Shown in pieces: positions 33,709 through 45,529 of a stretch of 64,000 bases of DNA. A program made the position numbers and the translations under genes. Each line of letters opens with the position of its first letter. Within the stretch, counting starts at the first letter, position 1. The notes beneath the pieces were generated by a model that saw only the letters and a list, made by a program, of their open reading frames with translations, searched no databases and was not told where the DNA came from. The stretch comes from Lonicera japonica (lineage: Eukaryota; Streptophyta; Magnoliopsida; Dipsacales; Caprifoliaceae): assembly GCA_021464415.1 (NCBI GenBank), contig CM038470.1:31424122-31488121 (forward strand), written 5' to 3'.

Positions 33709-36700
33709 TCAACATGAAGAAAGATTAAGAAGCTTTATGCAATGCCTAAACTTCTCCGAGGTTACCGGCTTTGTGAGCATATCGGCCGCATTCTCATCCG
33801 TATTCACCTTCTCTAGGACGACTTCCCCAGAATTAACCCAATCCCGAACTCGGTGATACCGCACATCAATGTGCTTCGTGCGAGCATGATACACTTGATT
33901 CTTAGCCAAGAAAAGTGCACTTTGACTATCACACTGTAGCAAAATACTATCATGCTTCAAGCACAACTCGCTCACTAAACCTTTCAACCATACCGCCTCC
34001 TTCGACGCCTCCGTGAGTGCCATATACTCTGCCTCTGTCGTAGACAAAGCACTTGTTGCTTGTAGCATAGATCTCCATGAAACCGGCCCACTTGCCAAAG
34101 TGAACACGTAACCCGTGGTTGACCTTCTTTTATCAAGGTCCCCCGCATAATCGGAGTCTACAAATCCCGCAACACTATCAGCCCCATCTTTCCGCTCAAA
34201 CACTATACCCAAGGACTTGGTACCTTGTAGATATCGAAGAACCCATTTAACCGCATTCCAATGCTCTTTACTCGGATTCGACATATACCTACTAACCATT
34301 CCAACCGCGTGAGCTAGATCCAGCCTTGTACACACCATGGCATACATAAGACAACCAACCGCGCAAGCATACGGTGTTGTCGACATCTCGGCACACTCAT
34401 CAAGAGAGGAAGGACATTGCTTTGCGGACAAAGCAAAATGAGGAGCTAACGGAGTAGAAACCGGCTTCGCACTTGACATATTGAATTTCTCAATGACATG
34501 AGAAATATACTTCTTTTGCGAAAGCCACAACTTGCCAACCTTTCTATCTCTCCGAATCTCCATACCAAGGATCTTTTGTGCAGCCCCAAGATCCTTCATG
34601 TCAAATTCTCGGCCTAATTGTACCTTGAGCTCCTTCACCTTTGACATATCTCGACACGCTATAAGCATATCATCCACATAAAGCATCAACAAGATAAACA
34701 AGCCATCATCAAAGTTTCGAACATAGGCACAATGATCACCATCACACCGACGATAACCAATCCGCAACATAAATGAGTCAAACCGTAGGTACCATTGTCT
34801 TGGTGACTGCTTTAGTCCATACAAGGACTTCTTAAGCCGACAAACAAATTTTTCCTTACCTACTTCCTTGAACCCTTCCGGTTGCGCCATGTAAATCGTC
34901 TCCTTCAAATCACCATGAAAAAAAGCCGTCTTTACATCCATTTGCTCAAGCTCCAAGTCAAACTGAGCTACCATAGCAAGCAAAACCCGTATCAAAGTGT
35001 GTCTCACAACCGGGGAAAAAATCTGATCATAATCAACCCTTTCCTTTTGAGAAAACCCCTTCCTTACTAACCGTGCCTTGGATTTCGGTACTTCATCTTT
35101 GTTGATTGCTTCTTTCTTCCTAAATACCCATTTGGAACCGATAATGCTCCGGTCCTTGGGCCTAGGAACTAAATCCCAAACGGAATTCATTCGTAAAGCC
35201 TCCATCTCTTCTACCATAGCACCCATCCAACTATTCTTGTCTTCGACACTGATGGCTTCTTTATAACTAGTTGGATTACCCTCACTTGTAATAAGGGCAT
35301 AGTTGACCTCGTCTTCCCAACCAAACCATGAGGGTGGTTTGATTGCCCGTTGTGGTCTATCCCGTGCAATCGATGGTTCCGGCTCCACCTCACCCGGTCT
35401 TTCCTCGGATTCCTCCTCGTCTAGCTCCACCTCAACCGCGTCGTCATTCGGTTGAATCTCAAAAGAATCATCTCTACTACCGCTTGAAGATGCTCCACCA
35501 CTTCCGGTAACCGACGGACTTGGAACTAGAATTGGAATCTTGACCGTATTAACCCCACCGTTATCATTGATCTCTTGGTATTCCCGTTCCTTAAGCATAG
35601 CCCCCTCATCAAATGTCACATCCCGGCTAAATAAAAGCTTTCTCGCTACCGGATCCCAAAGCTTGAACCCTTTCACCTCTCCCCCAAAACTGAGAAAGAT
35701 ACACCGGTGAGCCTTCGGGTCATTCTTTGATCTCTCATCGCTAGGAATATATGCATATACCGGGCAACCGAACACTCTTAAGTTCGAGTAGTCCACTTCT
35801 CGCCCCAATCATACTTCTTCCGGACATTTCAAACCAAGATTCACATTCGGTGACCTATTGACCAAGTAAACGGCATGATCAACACAAGCCGCCCAAAATG
35901 TTTTCGGCAAACCCGCATGAATCCTCATACTTCTCGCCCTATCCATAATGGTGCGGTTCATTCTCTCCGCAACTCCATTTTGTTGTGGAGTTTTCTTCAC
36001 GGTAAAGTGCCTTTTGATGCCGGCATTCTTGCAAAACTTCATGAATTCTCCATCTTATACTCCCCTCCGTTGTCACTTCTTAAATACTTTACTTTCCGAC
36101 CCGTTTGATTTTCCACCATAGCCTTCCACTCTTCAAATTTTCCGAAAATCTCGGATTTTTCCCTCAAGTAGTAGACCCAGACTCGACGTGAATAATCATC
36201 AACAAATGTCATAAAGTATTTAAAACCGCCCAAAGAAACTACCTCTAAAGGGCCACACACATCGGAGTGAATATAATCAAGCATACCTCGATTTTTGTGT
36301 TCCGCGGTATCAAATCGAACTCTAGTTTGCTTGCCCATCACACAATACTTGCAGAAATCGAGCTTGCACCCATGAACACCCTTCAACAATTTTCGTCGAT
36401 GAAGCTCCTCCATGCCCCGTTGGCTCATGTGGACAAGCTTCATATGCCATAACAAAAGCTCATCATTTTCTGCTTCCGTGGAAACCGCCGCTCCACCAAC
36501 CACCGTGGTTCCTTTCAACCTATAAAGGTTGTTCGGTGACTTTGTGCCGTGCAAAATCACCATTGATCCTTTCTTCACCTTCATAGCCCCGTTTTCGGCT
36601 TGAATCACACACCCTTTTGAGTCGAGCGTGCCTAAGGAGATCAAATTCTTCTTGAGAGCGGGTACGTGTCTAACATCACTTAGCGTGCGGGTCACGCCAT

Positions 36701-37775
36701 CCCACATCTTTATTTTCACCGTGCCTATACCAACAACTTTGCATGTAGCATCGTTGCCCATGAAGATTTCTCCTCCATTACATTCCGTGTAGTCAACGAA
36801 CCAATTACGATTCGGGCACATGTGATAGGAGCATCCGGAATCAAGAATCCACCCACTACTTTGATCCGCTAAAAAACAAGTAAGAACGTCGGTGTTAACC
36901 TCTTGGGTCGCAACTCCCGCAACCTCCCTGGGCGCGTCCGCCTTCTTACCTTTTAGCTTCGGGCAATTCTTCTTGATGTGGCCTACCTTGTGACACTTAA
37001 AACACTCCCAATTACTTCGATCTCGTGATTGAGACCGACCCGTGCCTCTATTCTTGGCACCCCGTGACCTTGACCGCCCACTTCGTTCACCACCACCACT
37101 CTTGGCAACCAAGCCCTCACTTGACGAAGAGCTTGCCCCGTTACCTCCCTTTTTCATGGCCACGTGCGATTGGAGTTCTTTGACAACCTCATTAAACTTG
37201 AGCGTTGTCTTGCCAAATATCAATGTGGTGACGAAGTGATCATAGGAGTCCGGCAATGAAGCAAGCAACAATAAGGCGCGGTCCTCCTCATCAAACACAA
37301 CATCAATTCTCTCAAGGTCAAGCATTATTGCCTTGAAGACATTGATGTGCTTGTTCAAATCTTGCCCCTCTTTCATTTCCAACTTAAAAAGTTGCTTCTT
37401 GAGGTTCAACTTATTGGACATGGACTTCCCTATGTACAACTCCTCCATCCTAGTCCACATATCCTTTGCATTCTTCTCCGACATTAAGTTTCTCAACACT
37501 TCGTCGGTCACATGCATCTCTATAGCGGACATAGCTTTCTTATCAATCTCATTCCATTGGTCTTCGGACATATCTTGCGGCTTTTTCTCGAGTCCAAGCA
37601 ATGCAACTTGCAAATTCGATTGGACGAGTACCCCCCGCATCCGTCTTTGCCAAATACCAAAATTGATAACCTCGTCATAAATCTTTATCTTAACCTCCAT
37701 AGTGCTCCCAACACCTATAATGGTAGAAGAACTAGCTTGTGTTGCAACAACTCCGGTTTGAGTCCCTTCGGCCAT
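33709..37775 (-). pseudogene. Copia gag-pol, broken by one frameshift and one stop
   Basis: Starts at the ATG at 37775. The gag region is UBN2-like, with a CCHC knuckle CFKCHKVGHIKKNC. Protease motif DSGCSYHMC. Integrase has an HHCC-like region (WHMKLVHMS...CKYC) and a core ending SDNGGEYK. RT carries LYVDDMLIA, and RNase H carries STTEAEYMALTEASKEAVW. Near 36042-36055 the loss of one base shifts the frame inside the integrase. At 35809-35811 a TGA replaces a residue of the C-terminal integrase region. Apart from these two lesions the reading frame is open to the stop at 33709. The element is probably not autonomous, though it could be mobilised in trans. Confidence 0.95.
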
Positions 37776-37850
37776 TTATCAAACACTTGGCGCGCAAACC
37801 TTGCACCCAATAGCCAAACCTTGATACCAAACACTAGGCACCAACCAAAT

Positions 37851-37864
37851 CCTCTGATACCACT
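37851..37864 (-). other. Primer-binding site of the copia element
   Basis: Minus-strand TGGTATCAGAGG directly follows the 5' LTR and is complementary to the 3' end of initiator methionine tRNA, the standard copia primer. Confidence 0.88.
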
Positions 37865-38555
37865 TGTTGTGAATGTAGGAACAATAACCAAGTCCTAAAT
37901 CCACCAATAAACCCGAGAAATCCCTTTTGGGAATTTCTACGAACACTTGGCGGGCGGAAACCGACAAGCAATAGGATCTTTGGCTCAAACCAAGATAACC
38001 AACACAATCACAAGCAACTATAGATAAAAGATGAAGAACAATAACAATCAAGTGCAAAGCAAAAGAGAAAAACACACCGGAGATAATGTGGAACCCTTTG
38101 GGTCTTCCACTTGAAAGGGGAGCAACTTTATTGATCAACCAAGAATTTACACCAACTCTCTCTCAATGTTTATCACTCAAATCAATGGAACAAACCTCCA
38201 AAGATTATCCTCTCAAAACCTAGCTAAACCCTAGCTAACCTCTTACAAGAAATATCCTCTTGTAAGAACAATTCTCTCCTTCTCACTCTTGCAAATGCAC
38301 TCATGCAACAAATAGAAACAAACCTTTCTATTTATACTAAGTGAGAAAATAAGCCTAAAAGGCTTTACCCGCCGAACTGCAAAAGGGCTTTTGCAGTTTC
38401 TCGCCCAAGGTGCAAAAGTGGTTTTGCACCTTTCCAGAACAATTCTGCCGAGCTGCAAAAGTGCTTTTGCGGTTTTCCGGCTCAGCTGCAAAAGCGCTTT
38501 TGCAGCATTCCAGCTTGCACTATATTGTAACATAGATTACATGCCAAACACAACA
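37865..38555 (-). repeat. Copia 5' LTR (element sense is minus)
   Basis: 691 bp, near-identical to 32905-33595, with the same palindromes at 38377-38505 and TATA box near 38330. Confidence 0.92.
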
Positions 38556-38560
38556 CAGAA
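38556..38560. repeat. 5-bp target-site duplication, right copy (copia)
   Basis: CAGAA, identical to 32900-32904. Confidence 0.85.
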
Positions 38561-40353
38561 AATAATGCAATTGATTTTCATCATTTCCAATAACAATCAA
38601 ATAGACACAAAACGTTTTATTTTGCAAGAAAAGCTCTTTACATTGAAAACAATTTTTAATGTAGCGAGTTTTCAACCAACTAAAAAATTAAACAATCCTT
38701 TTTGAATTTTTTGTGATAGATAAGTCTTTTATGTTTATTTGTTTTGAAAAAAACAACACAATTGAGATGGTACAAACTTTTATGACATACTAGTTTTTGT
38801 GCACGTGCGTTGTACGTGGTTTTAGTACTTAACAAAGGTAATTAATTAGGTCCATTAATAAATACGACATCCAAAGAATTGAATAATTGGTATGAAATAA
38901 AAATAATCACAAAAAAACAAAAAAACATAGTCTCAAGTGTAAAATTTAATTAATAATTATAAAAAAATTAATAGAAAATCATAAATTCATTCAACTATAT
39001 AAAAATCTTATAGATACATAATAAAAATTGATCATGTATATTATAAATTTTTAGAATTGGTAGATAGTTAATTCTATTAAACGCATGTAGATTATTATGC
39101 ATAGTATCACAAAATAATATAACACTCATATAAATAATAGATTGTATAACTTGATGATGTATAAATTAATATTTAATATGGTTTATTAAATATACATTCT
39201 TTTGCGGTTTATATTCTTTTGCGGTTTATTAAATATAAATATACATACTTTAACCAAATAAAGTAGAGTTTAAATTTATTTAAATACTAATACTAATATA
39301 AAAACTATATGGAGTTATACACTATTTAAAATAATAATACTAATATAATTCTAACTTGTTTAATTAGTTTAACCAAATAAGTAGAATTTAAATTAATTTG
39401 AAATACTAATACTATAATATAAAAAGACATGAAGTTGTATTATTTTTTCTTTTGTTTAATGTAAATCTTAAAATATTGTGTTTAAAATAAAGGGAAACTA
39501 ACCAAATAAGTAGAGTTTAAATTAATTTGAAATACTACTATACAAAAATACATGAAGTTATATTGTTTTTTCTTTTGTTTAATGTAAATCTTAAAATATT
39601 GTGTTTAAAATAAAGGGTATATTTGTCTCTACAAAAAATAGAAAAAACACTTAAATTTTTCGTACTTTTTATATATATAGTATAGATATAGATATTGAGA
39701 AACTTTTTATATTTATTTGGTTTTATCAGAAAACAACTATCTGTCAAATATTACAAGTGTAAATTGGGTATTTCATCCACCCATTTTATACATTGCTATG
39801 TTCAAGCGTGGTTCTAACTTCTGACATACTCTCGGAGATGAATTTTTCTCACCTTATGTGTACATATTTTATGTAAACCGTCAAAAAGTTATTGTTATTA
39901 ATCAACGTATTAAAATTTGTAGCACACTTGATACTATACAATACTGAGTTAATTTCTTTCTCTTTTTCTGTGGTAAAAATGTTTCTAGCTTGAATTAAAT
40001 TGTTGCAATGCAGGAACGATTGCCACTTGAAGCACATATTGCCACATGCACACTTTGTGGTTAATATCATGAGGCTCAATCTCATTTTGAATGGCACTTT
40101 TCTTAAAGCAATAAAAGTAACAGTCAAATACCACTTGCGCAGTTGTGCTTAATATACAAGTATATATTATGGACAGAAGGAAAAATTGCCATTAAGCATT
40201 TATTAGGAACTAATTAACGATTAGTCAATTTAATCCAATGTAGCTGTTTTGGCAACATTAAATTCATAAGAACATTAATTAGCAATTAAAAACAAGACCA
40301 AATAGATCTTGATTTAAAAGGAAGTACTTCGAAAAAAGCTAAATTTATGAGCT
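38561..40353. other. Intergenic, AT-rich, upstream of peptide gene 1
   Basis: No gene is recognised. It holds the tandem repeat at 39245-39620. Short hydrophobic ORFs here look like chance translations of AT-rich DNA. Confidence 0.4.
39245..39620. repeat. Tandem duplication with a period of about 129 bp
   Basis: The block from ACCAAATAAGTAGA through TTTTTTCTTTTGTTTAATGT to GTGTTTAAAATAAAGGG occurs at about 39372 and 39501 with few differences. A more diverged partial copy starts near 39246. Confidence 0.8.
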
Positions 40354-40629
40354 ATGGATGTCCTTAAATTTTTAAAACTTTACATTATTGTTACATTCAC
40401 TATGTTTGTTGCGGGGTCAGCAAGATCACCACCAACCATAGATTGGAACTATTGTTGTATGTATAGTCCTGAGTGCTGCGATCGAATCCCTGCGGGCCTA
40501 AGCCCTCCGCCACCATATGTTCCTCCTCCTCCTCCTCATCATCATCATAAGCACCATAAACACCACAAACACCACCACCATAAACATCACCTGTCGCCCG
40601 CATCATCATATATAAATGATCATATTTAA
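40354..40629 (+). CDS. Small secreted CC-x5-CC, His-rich peptide (copy 1)
   Basis: A 91-aa single-exon ORF. Residues 1-23 are a signal peptide (MDVLKFLKLYIIVTFTMFVA, small residues GSA at the likely cut). The core RSPPTIDWNYCCMYSPECC is followed by a proline-rich run and a tail with 14 histidines in a HHHHKHHKHHKHHHHKHH pattern, then SPASSYINDHI. Two close paralogues and one decayed copy lie within 8 kb, and the core, signal and tail are conserved among them, so this is a real gene family rather than a chance ORF. The paired cysteines suggest disulfides; the histidine tail suggests binding of zinc, copper or nickel, or of acidic pectin. I do not recognise a described family, and the function is unknown. 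Confidence 0.8.
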   Translation: MDVLKFLKLYIIVTFTMFVAGSARSPPTIDWNYCCMYSPECCDRIPAGLSPPPPYVPPPPPHHHHKHHKHHKHHHHKHHLSPASSYINDHI

Positions 40630-40731
40630 ATATAAAGTACGAACTCAATTGTAATTATATCCCTATGTATAAGATCGCCAAATATAAAGTACGAACTCAA
40701 TTGTAATTATATCCCTATGTATAAGATCGCC
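40628..40731. repeat. Perfect 52-bp tandem duplication in the 3' end of peptide gene 1
   Basis: Positions 40628-40679 and 40680-40731 are identical, starting AAATATAAAGTACGAACTCA. The first copy begins within the stop codon, so the duplication lies wholly in the 3'UTR. Confidence 0.9.
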
Positions 40732-42109
40732 CTGAGCGTAAAAGGGGAATTAAAAAAAACAAGTATTTGGTGAACATCACCGAACTGCTGAATCACCGTA
40801 TATCTTGGTGTTCTATGGTTTGTTATTTTCTTGATTTGTGTTTGTTGTTGTGATTATCATTTTCCAAAAGTGACCGGGCACGATGCACGACAATTTTTTG
40901 GCACATGCATATGTATCAATGGAAAGGGGATTTTTAGTCTAAATGACTAAAGTACTTTTGTTTAATTTATCAAAAAAGCCATTGAAATGGAGGAAAAAAT
41001 GGAACCCGTGACCTGTTAATAGTGGGTGAACAGGTTAAAGGCTTAATTACTAAGAATAATAAAACGTCTCAATTTGATGGTTTTCAATCAGACCCTGCCC
41101 CAACAGACCGAATTTAGGGAGGGTTTTGTTTTAACAAGTGATGGTGTGAGTTCTAAACTGATAACCCACTTTTGATATAGACTCATCCTAACTGTTTACA
41201 ATTTAATCCTCTTGGCGCAACCAACTAAATGTTTCATGTTTACATATCCTTAGAATTTTGTATAATAACAACGGGATGAAGCAGGTTTGGAACCATATAT
41301 AGAATTAACAATATAGGTTTAAATTTTTCAAAATAAAACTTGGTTGCGAACACGGCCGACCTTGTGAGTATGCCCTTCCGAGAGGCTTGCTAAGCTCAAT
41401 ACGAAGGGCCCAAATGACATAAAAAGTCTCGAACTAAAAAGGCCCAAAATGTGCTAAGAAAGAGGGTCGAAATGTTTTCAAATCAAATGGATATTAAAAA
41501 CTAAATCAAGTTGTACCATGTAAATCTCTATTTTATAAAAAATTGTACAATCAAATATCACTAAAATGAAAAAAATGAATTCTAGAATATTTTTCATAAA
41601 AACAAGTATTTTCCAACGCACCATAATACAAAACAATAAATTTAAAAATTTTAAAAAGGAACTCCATACTATTTATATTGATCTTTATATTTAGGTATGT
41701 TGTATCATTTTCTTTCATTATCCAGTCAAGATATTTTAGTCATTCTCTATGTTCAGTGGTATTTATAATTTTTTCTTAAAAAAGGATTATTGAATATAAA
41801 TGTAATTCTGTCCAAAATAAAAATACGAAGTTAATTTGAATATTTAATAGGTCTCCAAGAGTGTCGTACAAAATTTACAAAAAATGGGTTTGTAAAATAG
41901 AACAAAATTTATTTAAAGTGTGCAAAAGAAAAAAAAGAGAAAAGTAAACGAATTGAAAAACATTGGTTAACTTCAACTTAGAGTCTAATGTCATATATAA
42001 ACCATAATTTATATATGAATGATATTCTTGATACGTACATAATCTTTAGAGTCTCATGTCATAATGTTTATAATGACTATTGTATCATTTCATATTCACA
42101 TGCACTTAC
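40732..42109. other. Intergenic
   Basis: No gene seen. AT-rich sequence without recognisable repeats, apart from weak similarity to other intergenic parts. Confidence 0.35.
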
Positions 42110-42690
42110 AAGATAAACTATTGAATAGGTTTGTTCATTTTTTTTAGCGTGTCGGTGATAAAATATTCTCATTAAAAATTGAATGTTAAAATTCAAACGC
42201 TATTCATGAACCAACCTATTTGTATGGAAAAAAAAATGTTTACCAGATAAGACAACAAAAATAGCATTAGACTAAATTTTTTTTGTACATTCTCCCTCCT
42301 ATTTCATTTTGTCAAATTTGGATATAAAATAATTTTATTATAAGAAAACATACTAGACAATGACACATGTGGTTGTAATTTTTGAAATTATTATCCTTCA
42401 ATGAATTTCCAATCCAAGTAGTGACATGTAAAATGTCATATAACAAAATTTGGTTATAAAATAAAATAATTTTATTATAAGACAACATAATAGACATGAC
42501 ACATGTGGGCTTGTGGCTGTAATTTTTGAAAGTAGTATTCTTTAATGAATTTCCAATCCATGTAGACATGCACAACCGCAAAAACTAAAACATGACAATT
42601 AATGAATGTATGGATTTGGCAGCTTTTTTGAGTGGAGGAAATTTAGAGGGTTCGGGTAATTTAATTTTTTTCATGGGAAATTGTTTTAGG
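42110..42690 (-). repeat. Duplicated block with R1 repeat copies, upstream of the decayed peptide gene
   Basis: Starts with AAGATAAACTATTGAATAGG and matches 45530-46215 (AAGATAAACTGTTTAATA, then GTG(T/G)G..TGA..GATA, ATTTTGTCAAATTTGG and GACAATGACAC). Within it a unit of about 115 bp is tandemly doubled (about 42312-42430 and 42440-42565). The end near 42615-42690 is the R1 core in minus orientation (TTTGGCAGCTTTTTTGAGTG). Confidence 0.65.
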
Positions 42691-43039
42691 GTAGTATTAT
42701 CGTAAAAATATTTTTTTTTATTTTTTTTATAGTAATTAATAAGTATAATTGTTTTATTAATATAAATAGTTATTGTTTTATTCTAAATTAAATAATGCAT
42801 TGAATTGTTGTATACTATATTTGAAAAATGATCTATTATTTTGTCACAATTTTTTCTTTCTGTAATTTAAGAATGAGACGAAAGAAACTAATTTTAGTAA
42901 GTAAACTATAGCTTATATAAATTTGTTTGCGAATACTTGATCGATTTTTTCGATCCTCACTTACGTCAAAGTTTAACTATATTCAATTCCGATGCATAAA
43001 ATGTTTTTATCAATAAATAAATTCTGCACATATATATAT

Positions 43040-43201
43040 GGGAAATTTCAAGTGCGGACCAGTCCGTACGGATAGATTCTTTTTATGATAGTTTTGCATC
43101 ATAAAAAATACCCTAAAAAAACACCCCCAAATGTTTTTATGACGGAAAACTGTTGTAAAAGGATCAATCCGTAATGATTGGTCCGTACCAGAAACGGACC
43201 C
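43040..43201. mobile_element. Small MITE (copy 1)
   Basis: Ends are imperfect inverted repeats: GGGAAATTTCAAGTGCGGAC on the left and, on the minus strand from the right, GGGTCCGTTTCTGGTACGGA, both with CGTACGGAT-like text inside. A second, reversed copy is at 45670-45820. It is flanked by AT dinucleotides, which hide any target duplication. Confidence 0.6.
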
Positions 43202-43221
43202 ATATATATATAAATATATAT

Positions 43222-43340
43222 GTTTTTTTTTTTGGCCATGCCTCGGGTATCTGCACCTTCGGTCAGACTAATCTCCGGTCCTCGTACAGGCCACCACTGC
43301 ACAAAGTGATTAAACCCCATGGTGGACGCATTGGCATTGT
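43222..43340 (-). mobile_element. Possible SINE fragment
   Basis: A GC-richer block with a poly-A end on the minus strand (plus-strand T run at about 43221-43233) and text resembling GGTGCAGATACCCGAGGCATGGCC. No certain A or B boxes. Confidence 0.3.
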
Positions 43341-43370
43341 TAAAAATTTTCAAATATCTCTATTCGCGAT

Positions 43371-43560
43371 ATGGAAGTCCTTAATTTCTTTAAGCTTTTT
43401 CTTATTTTTTTTTTGTCACAATGTTTGTTGCTACATCAGCTAGCAGAGCAAGAGTGGCCCGGGATTGGTGTTGTAAACCTTGATCCGCTATGCTGCTTTT
43501 AATGTCCCTCCTACACTTGAATCTAGTCCTGCCCCCACCCGGCCCCTCAGAATCTGTATC
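43371..43560 (+). pseudogene. Decayed copy of the His-rich peptide gene
   Basis: The ATG at 43371 gives MEVLNFFKLFLIFFL, matching the family start. A frameshift follows, and the next frame reads TMFVATSASRARVARDWCC, matching TMFVAGSARS...DWNYCC. After a further frame change a PLCC fragment is seen, and then nothing in frame with the histidine tail, which is absent. This is a dead member of the family. Confidence 0.75.
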
Positions 43561-43809
43561 TCCGTCTGTCTCGCCACAATATGCTATACTTATCGGTTTC
43601 ATCAACTGGTTATTCATACCGGATACATTGATCAAGTTTTGACCCAAAACTCCAAAAATCTTTTTAGTTTGCAGGCCAAACTTTTCACTCATAATTCATA
43701 TTTTAAGCCTCAAGTTTTAATGGAATTGGGTAGCAGTGGTTAACTACAGGGTGCAAATTAACTCATATTATAAGAGAAAACACAAATTGTAATGCAAAAG
43801 GTGCAAAGT

Positions 43810-44010
43810 CAAAATTATAATTATTCTTAAGACTGGGCTCTCATGGATCAAATACGCTACAATCTGGCAGGTCATGCTTGTAATCTCTACCTGTTGAAGT
43901 GCGCGCAATTTGGTCGCAATCTTTGCAGCTGTGAGAGGAGCTATTGGATCAGTAAAGTTAAGTGCCAAAATGTCTATTTTATCTCTTTAAATACGAAGAG
44001 CGTTGGATTT
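43810..44010 (+). pseudogene. PAE 3'-end remnant (plus strand)
   Basis: The blocks TTATAATTATTCTTAAGA.T.GGCTCTC, ATCTGGCAGGTC.TGCTTGTAATCTC and GCTGTGAGAGGAGC.AT.GGATCAG..A..T..GTGCCAAAATGT match the reverse complement of 48665-48850, the 3' flank of PAE2. No coding part remains. Confidence 0.65.
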
Positions 44011-44648
44011 TGAAAGAACTGAATTCTTGAATATAATTAGCTAGTGATTGCAAGAACATCATGAAATGATACTGTTACTCTTTATTTGATAGTGTTTGAA
44101 GATAACTGTTGTCGATCTTATGAGTGAAAAGAGAAAAAAGACCCTTAAAATCTAGGGTTTATATATGTTGAACTTAAGTCATCACTAAAATTTAATAAGA
44201 AATTTAGTGTTAATTTGTATCTTATGTTATGTCCAACAAAATGAGTTTGCACCTTATTTTCTAAAATGTTTACTTCCCATTGTTAAGTCTGTATGGTGAG
44301 CATCAAGTCCCAATAATTCAACAATTAAAATTTATATCTCCTAATATAACTATTGAAACCTTATACAAAATAGACGTGACAAACAAATTAAGGTGCATGC
44401 ATCGCGGCTCAAACCTTCAACCTTAGCGCACAACGTAACACTCGTTGATCTTCGACTTGCATGTTAATGAATCAACAATCATTATTTTCTTTGAAGCACA
44501 AATAAAACCTTTAAAATTAAAGGGATGGAAATTTTTAGAATATCACTATATAATATTAAAACTTGCAATGTGAATTAGGATTTATTAGTTTAAGTATATA
44601 TATAATCATTTATGAGGTTGTTTTATGATGTAAATGGGTCTAGTGTGG
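44011..44648. other. Intergenic
   Basis: No gene or clear repeat seen. Confidence 0.35.
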
Positions 44649-44921
44649 TTAATGATGTTTATGGTGATGGGATCCATGATGTTTATGATGGTGGTGATGG
44701 TGATGGGGTGGGGGTGGGGGAGGTGGAGGATTGGGGTTAGAGGGTGGGGGAGGGGGAGGATTGGGGTTAGAGGGTGGGGGAGGGATCCACAAGCAACATG
44801 ATGGACTAATCCCACAACAAAGATCCCAATCTATAGGTGGTGATCTTGCTGATGTAACCGCAAATATTTTAAAGATAATAATAGTGCAAAAGCAAAACTT
44901 AAAAAGTTTAAGGGCATTCAT
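44649..44921 (-). CDS. Small secreted CC-x5-CC, His-rich peptide (copy 2)
   Basis: A 90-aa ORF read from the ATG at 44921 (MNALKLFKFCFC), chosen because it aligns with the start of copies 1 and 3. Signal peptide to about TSA, core RSPPIDWDLCCGISPSCC, then two proline runs separated by SNPNP, then 14 histidines in clusters ending HHHKHH. The sequence upstream of the ATG (AAGAAATCCACCA, TCACTC.A) matches that upstream of copy 3, indicating duplication of gene plus promoter. It lies in opposite orientation to copies 1 and 3. Function unknown; metal- or wall-binding is an inference from composition. Confidence 0.8.
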   Translation of the reverse strand: MNALKLFKFCFCTIIIFKIFAVTSARSPPIDWDLCCGISPSCCLWIPPPPSNPNPPPPPPSNPNPPPPPPPPHHHHHHHKHHGSHHHKHH

Positions 44922-45529
44922 AGCGCGCACATACAAAGATAGAGTGAACGTTGAGATTTTGGTGTGGTGGATTTCTTTGATTACTAAGACACCTGATATT
45001 TAAATCACAATATGTTTAATTTCGTTTTAATTAGTCATTAAATGAACTTTGATATATTAATGTAAAGAAAGCAAACGTGTAAAATTGATTAATTGTTTGA
45101 TCTTAATAGATTTTTAGTGGCGGTTTTGCCTTCTTTGGCCAAATATATATTTTGTTGAGGCTTTTCGTCAAAGGTTAAAGAATGTGGTCCTTCACAATAA
45201 TATTTGTAAATTACATCACGAATATATGTGAATTACTACACTGACAGATCATTTGGTTTCACTTTTTGTTCGTTCTAAAATGCTAGATTAGTAATTAAAT
45301 TCAGACCAGGAGTCTCTTATTGTTAATTTCAAGAATTTCTAGGAATTTTTGGGTGAGAAGTTCGTGTGAGGACTTTGGTTCTTGCTGTAACTGTGTATAG
45401 TGTATTGATCGATCGAAAGAAATGGTGGGAGGATATTTCAACAAAAGAGGCAAGAGCACTGAGAACATAGCTGAGAAGATGAGGGATTCCGCATGGTTCT
45501 GAAGAGCAACAGGAGTTATATGCAAACTT

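Larger units (their letters stand above)
32905..38555 (-). mobile_element. Ty1/copia LTR retrotransposon, Tnt1-like, full length
   Basis: Two 691-bp LTRs (32905-33595 and 37865-38555), both beginning TGTTGTGAATG and ending CACAACA, flank a minus-strand gag-pol. I count about 12 differences between the LTRs (roughly 1.7%), so the insertion is fairly recent. A 5-bp target duplication CAGAA flanks it. The domain order gag, protease, integrase, RT, RNase H is that of copia. It inserted about 260 bp downstream of the broken PAE copy. Confidence 0.97.

Noticed and set aside
44731..45003. Plus-strand glycine-rich ORF opposite peptide copy 2
   Set aside because: Antisense of the proline-histidine region; the family alignment supports the minus strand.
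45421..45501. 26-codon ORF MVGGYFNKRGKSTENIAEKM on the plus strand
   Set aside because: Looks gene-like and could be one exon of something, but no splice sites, homologue or continuation could be found.
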